DNA of 6,621 nucleotides from CBDUBS01 sp965365445 (GCA_965365445.1 CBDUBS010000204.1:1-6621), one strand, 5' to 3'. Positions 1 through 5,717 are shown, counted from the first letter of the stretch. The notes: a model not told the origin generated them from the letters alone. Numbers and translations: made by a program.

Positions 1-53
1 TTTTTGCGAGGAATGACTTTTTTGCGAGGAATGACTTTTTTGCGAGGAATGAC
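1..53. repeat. 18-bp tandem repeat, at least three copies, cut by window edge
   Basis: Three head-to-tail copies of the unit ttttttgcgaggaatgac are visible at 1-17 (lacking one T because of the window edge), 18-35 and 36-53. The full copies are identical, and the array stops abruptly at gacgggaaag. There is no spacer between units, so this is a simple tandem array and not a CRISPR. The core gcgaggaatgac resembles the arms of intergenic REP-like sequences found in many bacteria, but no matching inverted arm is present here. More copies may lie to the left. No coding role is apparent. Confidence 0.9.
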
Positions 54-80
54 GGGAAAGGCAGCGGGCCGGTGTGCGGC

Positions 81-104
81 AGGGCGATGCCAGGGCATCG
101 CCTT
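81..104 (+). terminator. strong hairpin, possible weak terminator of an upstream gene
   Basis: A perfect 8-bp stem (ggcgatgc at 83-90 with gcatcgcc at 95-102) closes a four-base loop, cagg. A G-T pair (82/103) and an A-T pair (81/104) extend it. On the + strand it is followed by only a few T residues (103-105), so it is at best a weak intrinsic terminator for a gene left of the window. The minus strand has no T-tract after it. The stem is clear; its function as a terminator is a guess. Confidence 0.4.
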
Positions 105-161
105 TCGGCGTTATGGGCCTACCCTGTAACGATGTGGTCCCGCGCGGGGGAAAGCCGCCCC

Positions 162-195
162 GGATACACCGCAAGGTCATATACTTTACGTATCC
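162..195 (+). promoter_or_regulatory. possible promoter/operator of the aldo/keto reductase gene
   Basis: A TATACT hexamer at 180-185 matches the sigma-70 -10 consensus at five of six bases and would start transcription about 25 bases before the ATG at 218. It is flanked by a perfect 6-bp inverted repeat, ggatac (162-167) and gtatcc (190-195), which could be an operator. No convincing -35 element lies at the usual distance, and the Bacteroidota-type TAnnTTTG box is only partly matched, so this is tentative. Confidence 0.25.
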
Positions 196-217
196 CTCTC
201 CCCTACCCCTTGCCCTT

Positions 218-1153
218 ATGGATCGACGCCACTTCCTCGAAACGCTCGCTGCGGCGGCCCTCATTCCCCTGAAACCCGCCGCCCCCGACCGCCTCGGCCG
301 GTTGCTGCCTCTGCGCCGGTTGGGTAAAACCGGAGTTCAGGTAACCATGCTCGGCGTGGGCGGCTGGCACATCGGCCGGATGTCCGAGCGCGACGCCCAG
401 GAAACCATCGAAACGGCGCTGGAAGGGGGCGTGCGCTTCTTCGACTCGGCGGAAGCCTATCAGAAGGGCCGCAGCGAGGAATACCTCGGCCGGTTCCTCA
501 CGCCGAAATACCGGGACGTAAGCTTCCTGATGACCAAAACGGGCGCGAAAACGGCCGCGGAAGCCCGGCAGGACCTCGACGACTCGCTCCGCCGGATGAA
601 CACCGACTACCTCGACCTCTGGCAGGCTCACGAGGTGATGAGCGCCGACGACGCCGACGCCCGCATCGAGGGGGGCGTCGTTGACGTGATGGTGGAGGCG
701 AAAGCCGCCGGGAAGGTGCGCCATATCGGGTTCACGGGCCATGCCCGCCCCTCCGGCCACCGGCGCATGTTGGAGCGCACCGATGTGTTCGAAACGATCC
801 AGATGCCCGTCAACGTGCTCGACCCGGCCTACGACAGTTTCATTACGCAGGTGCTGCCTGCGGCGCTGGAGCGGGATATGGGCGTGATTGCCATGAAAAC
901 CCTTTCCAACGGGCACTTCTTCCGCAGCCAGGGGCCTATCCCCACCCGGCTGAACATCGAGGAAGCGTTGCGGTACGTGTGGTCGCTGCCAGTCGGGGTG
1001 CTTGTCACCGGGCCGGATAACGCCGCCATGCTTCAGGAAAAAATCCATATGGCCCGGCAGTTCACTCCGCTGGATGAAACCCGCAGGGACGAGCTGGCGG
1101 CCCGGGTGGCCGACCTTGCCGGAAGGCAGGTGGAATACTACAAGCAGGTGTAG
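218..1153 (+). CDS. aldo/keto reductase with twin-arginine-like N-terminus
   Basis: The gene encodes a 311-residue NAD(P)H-dependent oxidoreductase of the aldo/keto reductase TIM-barrel superfamily, most like the COG1453-type 'predicted oxidoreductases'. The four catalytic residues are recognisable: Asp76 and Tyr81 in FFDSAEAY, Lys107 in LMTKTG, and His138 in DLWQAHE. The barrel strand GVIAMKTLSNG (222-232) and the late VLVTGPDN segment (261-268) also fit. The N-terminus MDRRHFLETLAAAALIPL has an Arg-Arg pair followed by a short hydrophobic stretch, as in Tat export signals, so the enzyme may be sent folded with its nicotinamide cofactor to the periplasm. The reading frame is open back to 74, but the ATG at 218 is preferred because it puts this signal at the start; there is no clear Shine-Dalgarno. 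The protein ends at EYYKQV without the C-terminal iron-sulfur extension found in some relatives. The substrate cannot be read from sequence. It stands alone, with no co-directional neighbour. Confidence 0.9.
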   Translation: MDRRHFLETLAAAALIPLKPAAPDRLGRLLPLRRLGKTGVQVTMLGVGGWHIGRMSERDAQETIETALEGGVRFFDSAEAYQKGRSEEYLGRFLTPKYRDVSFLMTKTGAKTAAEARQDLDDSLRRMNTDYLDLWQAHEVMSADDADARIEGGVVDVMVEAKAAGKVRHIGFTGHARPSGHRRMLERTDVFETIQMPVNVLDPAYDSFITQVLPAALERDMGVIAMKTLSNGHFFRSQGPIPTRLNIEEALRYVWSLPVGVLVTGPDNAAMLQEKIHMARQFTPLDETRRDELAARVADLAGRQVEYYKQV

Positions 1154-1176
1154 GCGACCGGCGGCACCGAACCGGG

Positions 1177-1217
1177 AAAAAAGATCGGGCGGATGGGCCC
1201 CACACCCAACCGCCCGA
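1177..1217 (-). terminator. intrinsic terminator for the leftward two-component operon
   Basis: Arms tcgggcggatggg (1185-1197) and cccaaccgcccga (1205-1217) pair over 13 positions with one A-A mismatch, around a 7-base loop. On the minus strand the stem is followed two bases later by six T residues (complement of the A-run 1177-1182), the classic Rho-independent layout. It lies about 190 bases past the response-regulator stop codon, giving a long 3' untranslated tail. On the + strand the stem is not followed by T residues, so it is not a good terminator for the aldo/keto reductase, although it starts only 32 bases after that stop codon. Confidence 0.65.
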
Positions 1218-1407
1218 ACCTGCCGACTCCGCCCCTGACGGGCGGAATAAACCGGCTTCTCAGCCATACACCACATCATCGGGGAGGTAATCCGGGATGT
1301 GATGGACCAAACCTACGCCGGGGCATACGGGCCGGGCAACCCCAATGTTACAGGCTGCCGGTGGGTGTCGCGACGCCCGGCCGGGGCGATCCGAACGGCC
1401 GGATGGG
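1218..1407. other. intergenic 3' region with further inverted repeats
   Basis: No convincing gene is seen here. The stretch is the probable 3' untranslated tail of the leftward operon. It contains a perfect 7-bp hairpin (tccgccc 1228-1234, gggcgga 1240-1246, 5-base loop), a 16-bp near-palindrome centred on tcgcga (1363-1378, one G-T position), and a 6-bp stem ccggcc/ggccgg (1377-1382 with 1397-1402). None is followed by a T-tract on either strand. The gggcgg and ccgccc blocks at 1187-1246 can also pair in an alternative register, so the first and second hairpins could compete. Confidence 0.45.
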
Positions 1408-2205
1408 CTACCCGAGTGTGGCGTTCACCCGGTCCCGGTAGCTGCGGCTCATTTTCAGCCGCTTCCCGTCGTGCAGCACCACGACGCTGCCGCCGTTGAG
1501 GTGCGGCACGATCTCCTTGATCCGCGCCACGTTCACCAGCGTGGAGCGGTGTATCCGGACGAAGCGGCGCGGGCTCAGGCGCTGCTCAACGTTGCTCAGG
1601 CTTTCGCGCAACAGATGCGATTTCTGCCCCGCGTGGACCCGCACGTACACCCCTTCGGCCTCTACCCAGTCCACATCGCCCTCATCCAGAAAGATGAGGC
1701 GGTTGCCGGTTTTGAGCACCAGGCGGGCCGGAAAGCCGGGCTCCGAGACCGGTTCGTGGGCGGCAGGCGGCTCCGGCGGGTTCCGGTATTCCTGCAAGAG
1801 GTTCATCAGCCGGTCGCCGTACGACCGGAGCCGACTGGCGACGATGCGCTCCCTCGCCCTCTGGAGGGCCTCGTAAAACCGCTCGTCGCTGTAAGGCTTC
1901 AGGAGATAGTCGAAGGCGTTCGCCTCGAAAGCCTGAACGGCGTACCGGTCGTATGCCGTCACGAAAACGAAGGCGGGGGGAGCCGCCTCGTCGAGCCGGG
2001 CCAGCAGCTCGAAGCCGCCCACGCGCTGCATCTGGATGTCCAGGAACACCAGCTGGGGCTGGAGCTCCCGGATGGCGTTCAGCGCTTCATCCCCGTCGTC
2101 GCACTCGCCGACGATCTCGAAGCCGACCTCCTGTTGAAGGAGTTTGCGGATGCGCAACCGCGCGAGTTCCTCGTCGTCCACGATGAGCGTTCTGATCCGT
2201 TCCAT
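1408..2205 (-). CDS. LytTR-family response regulator
   Basis: This 265-residue protein is a DNA-binding response regulator of the AlgR/AgrA/LytR type, and a cytoplasmic transcription factor. The N-terminal receiver domain (about 4-120) has the acidic pair Asp10-Asp11, the phospho-acceptor Asp56 in LVFLDIQM, Thr83 in VTAYD, and Lys103 in the LLKP motif. A proline-rich linker (about 143-158) leads to a C-terminal LytTR domain (about 160-263) with typical segments such as DVDWVEAEGVYVRVH and FVRIHRSTLVNVARI. Length and domain order are normal for the family. It is transcribed downstream of the kinase gene, separated by 83 bp, and the two are almost certainly partners. The start MERIRTLIVDDEE places the receiver domain directly at the N-terminus; only a weak GGAAG precedes it. 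LytTR proteins usually bind paired short direct repeats. The target genes are unknown, and the divergent region 3423-3939 is a plausible site. Confidence 0.95.
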   Translation of the reverse strand: MERIRTLIVDDEELARLRIRKLLQQEVGFEIVGECDDGDEALNAIRELQPQLVFLDIQMQRVGGFELLARLDEAAPPAFVFVTAYDRYAVQAFEANAFDYLLKPYSDERFYEALQRARERIVASRLRSYGDRLMNLLQEYRNPPEPPAAHEPVSEPGFPARLVLKTGNRLIFLDEGDVDWVEAEGVYVRVHAGQKSHLLRESLSNVEQRLSPRRFVRIHRSTLVNVARIKEIVPHLNGGSVVVLHDGKRLKMSRSYRDRVNATLG

Positions 2206-2288
2206 GGCTTCCGGTGGATGGGTTAATCGGACTTCGCAAGGGGTCGTACAGGGGCCCTACGGGATACACGCCGCCGGGTTGCGCCCTG

Positions 2289-3422
2289 TCAGTCCGCTTC
2301 GATCACTTCGAGTTTATCTGCTTCCCGGTAAAACGGCACGGTCACCACGGCGGCCAGCCCCCCTTCCTCCGAACGGGTCAGCACGAGATGGTCTCCGGCG
2401 CCGTACAACTGGCCCAGCCGCTCGCGCGTGTTGCGGAGGCCGATGCCGGGTTTCAGTCCGGCTTCCCCGCATTCCGGGAGTCCGGGCCCGTTGTCGGCTA
2501 CCCGGATGACCAGGCTCCCTCCTCTGCGCCGTATCTCGATGCGGATGCGGGCCGTTTTCCCGTTTTTCGGCGCGCCGTGCTTTACGGCGTTTTCCACCAG
2601 CGGCTGGATGATCAGGGTAGGCACCAGCGCATCCCATGCCGGGGCGTCAACCTCGATTTCGGCCTCCAGGCGGCCCCGAAACCGAATCTGCTGGATTTCG
2701 AGATACCGCTCGATGAAGGCCGTCTCTTTCCTGACCGTCACCTCCTGTTCGTCCAGCGTATCCAGCGTCAGGCGGAGCAGTTCGCTGAGCAGCGTAATCA
2801 TTTTTCGCGACGAACCCACGTCCTCGTCCATCAGGGCGGAAATCGCGTTCAGGGTATTGAACAGAAAATGCGGGTGGAGCTGCATCTCCAGGGCCTGCAA
2901 CCGGGCGCGGGCGAGCTGAGCCTGGAGGTGCGTCGTGCGGATCTCCTGCTCGCGCAGGGCCTGACGCGAAATGTAGGCGTGGGATATCGCCACGATGGCC
3001 GCGTACACCAGCAGATCCAGCGCCGCCGTACCGATGAGGCTGAGCCGGAACTCCTCCCATACCTGCGCCGAAGGCATCGAACCGAGATCGGAGAAGCCTA
3101 GCCGAAGCGCGTGGAACAGGACCACGTCCACCACCGACAGCCCCATCCACCCGATCAGATGGACCCCGAGCCGCCGGGGCAGGCTCCCCTTTTCGAGCGG
3201 AAAACGCCGGGCCAGGTACAGCACCACCGGGGTCAGGAGCACCCAGACCCACCATCCGATTACGTACCACAGGGCCAGGTCGATGGAAAACGTGATCGAC
3301 GGGTTGGCCACCGACAGCAGGAAATACCGCAGGGCAAATACGATCCCGACGAACGTATAGGCGAGAAAGGCAAGTCCGCCCGCCGTCAGGCTTCGGTACA
3401 GGGTGCGTCGGACGTGGTGCAT
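2289..3422 (-). CDS. LytS-type membrane sensor histidine kinase
   Basis: This 377-residue inner-membrane kinase belongs to the His_kinase (PF06580-type) group that pairs with LytTR regulators. Four hydrophobic helices can be seen (about 12-37, 48-71, 86-108 and 126-149), with only short loops and no large extracellular sensor domain. A charged, probably coiled helix (150-180) leads to the phosphorylation motif LHPHFLFNTLNAI, with His185 the expected phospho-acceptor. The ATPase domain follows: N-box LVENAVKHG (Asn278), DNGPGL (310-315), and the glycine-rich GIGLRNTRERL (326-336). All catalytic motifs are intact, so it should be active. The signal is unknown; the membrane-only input suggests it senses something in or near the membrane. 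It is the first gene of the leftward unit, with the response regulator next. No clear Shine-Dalgarno precedes the ATG, and an in-frame stop lies just upstream, so this is the longest possible ATG start. Confidence 0.95.
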   Translation of the reverse strand: MHHVRRTLYRSLTAGGLAFLAYTFVGIVFALRYFLLSVANPSITFSIDLALWYVIGWWVWVLLTPVVLYLARRFPLEKGSLPRRLGVHLIGWMGLSVVDVVLFHALRLGFSDLGSMPSAQVWEEFRLSLIGTAALDLLVYAAIVAISHAYISRQALREQEIRTTHLQAQLARARLQALEMQLHPHFLFNTLNAISALMDEDVGSSRKMITLLSELLRLTLDTLDEQEVTVRKETAFIERYLEIQQIRFRGRLEAEIEVDAPAWDALVPTLIIQPLVENAVKHGAPKNGKTARIRIEIRRRGGSLVIRVADNGPGLPECGEAGLKPGIGLRNTRERLGQLYGAGDHLVLTRSEEGGLAAVVTVPFYREADKLEVIEAD

Positions 3423-3688
3423 TCGGTTACGGCATGATCAGGCTTTCTATTCCCTGTAACGAATCTAACGAAAAGACCGGTCGCCGTGGTGAACTACTTT
3501 ATCAGCCCCTGTTTCCTGACCAGCCGGCCGGCGCCCTCCCTTTTGTTGCCGACGCACTCCCCCATGTTGCGAATGACCGTCCGGTGTACATGACCGGCAA
3601 GCAGCCGTGCCCTACGCCCGGCCGTGGGCAGGGTAAAATTTTTTCCCTCCCGGTACACACTGGTATTATTCATGATTCATTCATACCA

Positions 3689-3733
3689 TGCTGTTGTCTG
3701 TTGCAACGATAATTGGTGCAACAGACAATAGCA
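3689..3733. repeat. 17-bp inverted repeat with 11-bp spacer
   Basis: The arms tgctgttgtctgttgca (3689-3705) and tgcaacagacaatagca (3717-3733) are reverse complements at 16 of 17 positions, and the one exception (3693/3729) is a G-T pair that would still form in RNA. The spacer acgataattgg is AT-rich. Neither strand has a T-tract after the stem, so it is not an intrinsic terminator. Its place, about 205 bases before the Rieske ATG and about 265 bases from the kinase start, fits an operator or a structured leader RNA. Confidence 0.85.
3701..3729 (+). promoter_or_regulatory. possible promoter of the Rieske operon inside the inverted repeat
   Basis: TTGCAA (3701-3706) and GACAAT (3724-3729) are 17 bases apart, and each matches four of six sigma-70 consensus bases. 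If used, transcription would begin near 3736, leaving a leader of about 200 bases. Both hexamers overlap the inverted-repeat arms, so a protein bound to the repeat would block or control this promoter. The matches are weak, and chance is a real alternative. Confidence 0.25.
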
Positions 3734-3769
3734 GACCGACGCGACCATGGATGACGTTCGCAAGAGTCA

Positions 3770-3808
3770 TTCACGACAGGTTTCTTTCACGACAGGTTTC
3801 TTTCACGA
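3770..3808. repeat. 16-bp tandem direct repeat, 2.4 copies
   Basis: Two identical units, ttcacgacaggtttct (3770-3785 and 3786-3801), are followed by a 7-base partial third copy, ttcacga (3802-3808). The region is non-coding and upstream of the Rieske gene. Direct repeats of this spacing could be binding sites for a regulator, including a LytTR protein such as the one encoded nearby, or may simply be slippage copies. Confidence 0.85.
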
Positions 3809-3835
3809 ATTGCCTTCGACCCGTACGGAAACGGG

Positions 3836-3865
3836 CCGGCTCTCCTTTCGTCGGGGAGGGGCCGG
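3836..3865 (+). other. imperfect GC-rich hairpin in the Rieske leader
   Basis: The segment ccggctctcc (3836-3845) can pair with ggaggggccgg (3855-3865) if one G is bulged out, leaving a loop of about nine bases. It sits about 75 bases before the Rieske start codon. It may be a leader RNA structure, but hairpins of this quality are common in GC-rich DNA. Confidence 0.25.
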
Positions 3866-3928
3866 TACGAGGCAGCCACCGTTCCGGGTCATACCGGCTC
3901 GAACGAAACAGTTACCTTATACAAACCT

Positions 3929-3933
3929 GGAGG
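3929..3933 (+). promoter_or_regulatory. Shine-Dalgarno of the Rieske gene
   Basis: GGAGG is followed six bases later by the ATG at 3940. It fixes the start of the Rieske gene against the longer open frame from 3688, and is one of the few strong ribosome binding sites in the window. Confidence 0.8.
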
Positions 3934-3939
3934 CGCCCT

Positions 3940-4401
3940 ATGAAAGAGAGTGGAATGTCCCGGCGTACATTCATTCAGTGCTCCTGTATTACGGCCGGCC
4001 TGACCCTCACGGGGCTGGCCGGGGCGGGCTGCGACAGCGTCGAAGCCGATAAAGCCGATGAAGAACCCAGACCCGGCATCGACATACAGGGCAACGTCAT
4101 TTCCGTTGATCCGACCTCGACGGCGGGAACGGCTCTGGCCGCAGCGGGCGGATTTCTCTCGATACCTTCGGCGAAGGTCATCGCGGTAAATGTGGACGGC
4201 CAGTCGGTAAGGGCTTTTACGAGCGTATGCACGCATCAGGCCTGCGACATCGATTCCTTCAGCAACAACCGTTTCGTATGCCCGTGCCACGGTTCTCAGT
4301 TCAGTACGTCCGGCAGCGTCGTCCGGGGACCCGCATCGGCCCCGCTGACCGAATATCCGGTAACCCGCAGCGGCAACCGATGGGTCATCACCAAAGCCTG
4401 A
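3940..4401 (+). CDS. small Tat-type Rieske 2Fe-2S protein
   Basis: This 153-residue protein carries one Rieske iron-sulfur domain and should act as a one-electron carrier on the outer side of the cytoplasmic membrane. The cluster motifs are complete: CTHQAC (97-102) and CPCHGS (114-119). Cys97, His99, Cys114 and His117 are the expected 2Fe-2S ligands, and Cys102 and Cys116 can form the disulfide typical of high-potential quinol-oxidase-type Rieske proteins. The first box has Ala101 where Gly is usual. The N-terminus MSRRTFIQ plus a hydrophobic stretch (about 14-30) is a good twin-arginine signal, as expected for a protein exported with its cofactor. Cys31 ends a weak lipobox-like AGAGC, so it may be a lipoprotein or a membrane-anchored form. 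An acidic linker (33-43) follows. It is the first gene of a three-gene operon, two bases before the next start. No cytochrome b6/bc1 gene adjoins it, so it is not an ordinary bc1 subunit by context. Confidence 0.93.
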   Translation: MKESGMSRRTFIQCSCITAGLTLTGLAGAGCDSVEADKADEEPRPGIDIQGNVISVDPTSTAGTALAAAGGFLSIPSAKVIAVNVDGQSVRAFTSVCTHQACDIDSFSNNRFVCPCHGSQFSTSGSVVRGPASAPLTEYPVTRSGNRWVITKA

Positions 4402-4403
4402 AC

Positions 4404-5135
4404 ATGCCCATGCACCCTTCTATGGAACGGCAACAGGTATTCCCCGGATGGCTTCGCTGCGCACTGATTCTGTCCGTGGGCCTGGCGGCGCTCCCCGCCC
4501 GGGCGCAAAACGAGGTCGGCAGCCCCGACCCGGATTACCGGACGCCCCGGTTCTGGCTGGCCGCGACGGTAGGGATACACCCCCTCCGGCAGACTGCGCA
4601 GGACAGCCTGCCGGAGGGTATGCCCCTGCTGACGCGCGCGTTCTGGGGGCGCAACGGGGCCTTCCGAAAGCTCGGCCTCGGGCCTTCGACGCGGGCCGGA
4701 GAGCTTCGCCTGCGCCGATCCATGTTGCAGTGGCACCAGCGGCTGGGGCTGGCTACCTGGCTCGCCATGACGGCGCAGGTAACCACCGGGGGGCTCGTGC
4801 AGTCCAATCCGGCCAGATATTACGATAACCTGCAACCCGTGCATAAAACGCTGGGCTATGTCACGTTCGGCGCGTATTCCACAACGGCCGGGTTATCCAT
4901 TTTCGCCCCTCCGGCCCGGCGATACGGCTCGGGACTGAACTCGATCAAGCTGCACCGGTACCTTGCCCTGATCCATTTCAGCGGGATGATGGCGCAACCC
5001 TGGCTGGGCGCGGCTTCGGCCCGCGCTACCGACGCCGACCGGTACGACCGCCTGAGTACGCTCCACAAATGGGTCGGGATAGCTACGTACACGGCCTTTA
5101 CCGGGGCTATCCTGACCATCTGGCTTCCCATCTAA
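4404..5135 (+). CDS. predicted four-helix b561-like membrane cytochrome
   Basis: I do not recognise a named family with certainty. The 243-residue product starts with a signal peptide (hydrophobic 19-30, AxA-type site after Ala34 in PARAQ). A hydrophilic segment with many arginines follows (about 35-109), and then four membrane helices (about 112-131, 148-168, 183-203, 222-242). Each helix begins with a similar His motif: HQRLG (His111), HKTLG (His147), HRYLA (His184) and HKWVG (His221), with an extra His191 inside helix 3. Because the helices alternate in direction, His111/His184 would face one side of the membrane and His147/His221 the other. This is the two-heme layout of cytochrome b561-type proteins. 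Genes for b561-like proteins and YceI are known neighbours (yceJ-yceI in E. coli), and a YceI gene follows here. Heme binding is inferred. ATGs at 4410 and 4422 are also possible starts; 4404 is chosen for its 2-bp spacing from the Rieske stop, and no Shine-Dalgarno decides it. Confidence 0.8.
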   Translation: MPMHPSMERQQVFPGWLRCALILSVGLAALPARAQNEVGSPDPDYRTPRFWLAATVGIHPLRQTAQDSLPEGMPLLTRAFWGRNGAFRKLGLGPSTRAGELRLRRSMLQWHQRLGLATWLAMTAQVTTGGLVQSNPARYYDNLQPVHKTLGYVTFGAYSTTAGLSIFAPPARRYGSGLNSIKLHRYLALIHFSGMMAQPWLGAASARATDADRYDRLSTLHKWVGIATYTAFTGAILTIWLPI

Positions 5136-5147
5136 CCTTCCCACCCG

Positions 5148-5717
5148 ATGCGATTCCTACTCTGGTTCTTGCTGGTTCCCGTCGCCGTGTCCTCCGCAGC
5201 CGCCCAGACGGCAACGTACACGATCGTACCGGAGGAGAGTATGCTGGCCTACACGGGCCGCCATGTCATGCACTCCTGGACGGGAGAGAATACGAAGGTG
5301 TCCGGCTCCATCGTCCTGGACCCGGCCTCCCCGGGAACCGCACGGGTTACCCTTTCAGCCCCGGTAGAGGCCTTCGACAGCGGCAACTCCAACCGGGATT
5401 CGAACATGCTGGACGTGGTAAATGTGGATCGGTATCCCGTGGTCCGGTTCGTATCGCAGTCCGTGCAGCCGGTTCGGTGGGAAAAAAACGGGGCCGGGTT
5501 TGCCGGTGAATGGCTCGTCAGGGGAACGCTGACCTTTCACGGGCAAGAGCGCCCTGTCGAGATCCCGGTGAAGGTGTCGTTATCCGGCTCCGCTATCGAC
5601 GCCGAGGGCGCCTTTACCGTCCTTTTGAGCGACTTCAAGGTGAAACGGCCCAAACTTCTTTTCAAAGCCATCGAAGACGATATCCAGTTGACGGGCGCGT
5701 TTCGGGCGACGCGCTGA
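5148..5717 (+). CDS. secreted YceI-family lipocalin-like protein
   Basis: This 189-residue protein is a YceI-domain beta-barrel. The family includes polyisoprenoid-binding periplasmic proteins. A signal peptide (1-19, ending SSAAA before Gln20) directs export. Typical family segments are visible: the first strand ATYTIVPEESMLAYTGRH (about 22-39), the conserved FDSGNSNRDSNMLDVVNVDRYP (76-97; other members often have His near Asn86), LTFHGQERPVEIPV (128-141) and LLSDFKVKRP (159-168). The length is normal. It is the third gene of the Rieske operon, 12 bp after the b561-like gene, and no Shine-Dalgarno is visible. Given its neighbours, it may bind an isoprenoid quinone or related lipid used by the redox proteins; that role is inferred. 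Its stop codon lies 6 bp from the convergent nicotinamidase stop. Confidence 0.93.
   Translation: MRFLLWFLLVPVAVSSAAAQTATYTIVPEESMLAYTGRHVMHSWTGENTKVSGSIVLDPASPGTARVTLSAPVEAFDSGNSNRDSNMLDVVNVDRYPVVRFVSQSVQPVRWEKNGAGFAGEWLVRGTLTFHGQERPVEIPVKVSLSGSAIDAEGAFTVLLSDFKVKRPKLLFKAIEDDIQLTGAFRATR

Larger units (their letters stand above)
3423..3939. other. 517-bp non-coding divergent region
   Basis: This stretch lies between the leftward kinase gene and the rightward Rieske operon and must hold promoters for both. I find no convincing gene. It contains several AT-rich patches that stand out from the GC-rich surroundings (3635-3644, 3661-3690 and 3706-3714). A bulged hairpin lies at 3608-3630 (tgccc pairs with gggca), and taaaatttttt follows at 3634-3644. 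There is also a 17-bp inverted repeat (3689-3733), a 16-bp tandem repeat (3770-3808) and an imperfect GC-rich hairpin (3836-3865). An open frame runs from 3688 into the Rieske gene, but it crosses these repeats and is not likely to be translated. Confidence 0.7.

Noticed and set aside
1..53. CRISPR array
   Set aside because: The units are directly adjacent with no spacers, and no cas gene is present.
74..217. N-terminal extension of the aldo/keto reductase to an ATG at 74
   Set aside because: The added residues resemble no family member, cross a strong hairpin, and would bury the twin-arginine motif that starts at 218.
203..1279. Long minus-strand open frame opposite the aldo/keto reductase gene
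   Set aside because: It mirrors the sense gene in GC-rich DNA, its product shows no recognisable domain, and the sense frame has all the catalytic motifs.
1299..1441. Small + strand frame beginning MDQTYAGAYGPG
   Set aside because: No ribosome site or family resemblance, and it runs antisense into the response-regulator gene.
1345..2226. Long + strand open frame opposite the response-regulator gene
   Set aside because: The product is low-complexity and has no domain; the minus-strand frame has complete receiver and LytTR domains.
2214..3101. Long + strand open frame opposite the histidine kinase gene
   Set aside because: The minus-strand frame carries all the kinase motifs; this is an antisense shadow.
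3608..3644. Hairpin plus T-run as an intrinsic terminator
   Set aside because: The T-run is about eight bases from the bulged stem, and no + strand gene lies upstream that would need it.
3918..3923. TATACA as a -10 box for the Rieske gene
   Set aside because: Transcription would start at or inside the Shine-Dalgarno, and there is no -35 match at the right distance.
3688..3939. N-terminal extension of the Rieske protein to an ATG at 3688
   Set aside because: It would translate through the inverted repeat and tandem repeats; GGAGG and a Tat signal both mark 3940 as the start.
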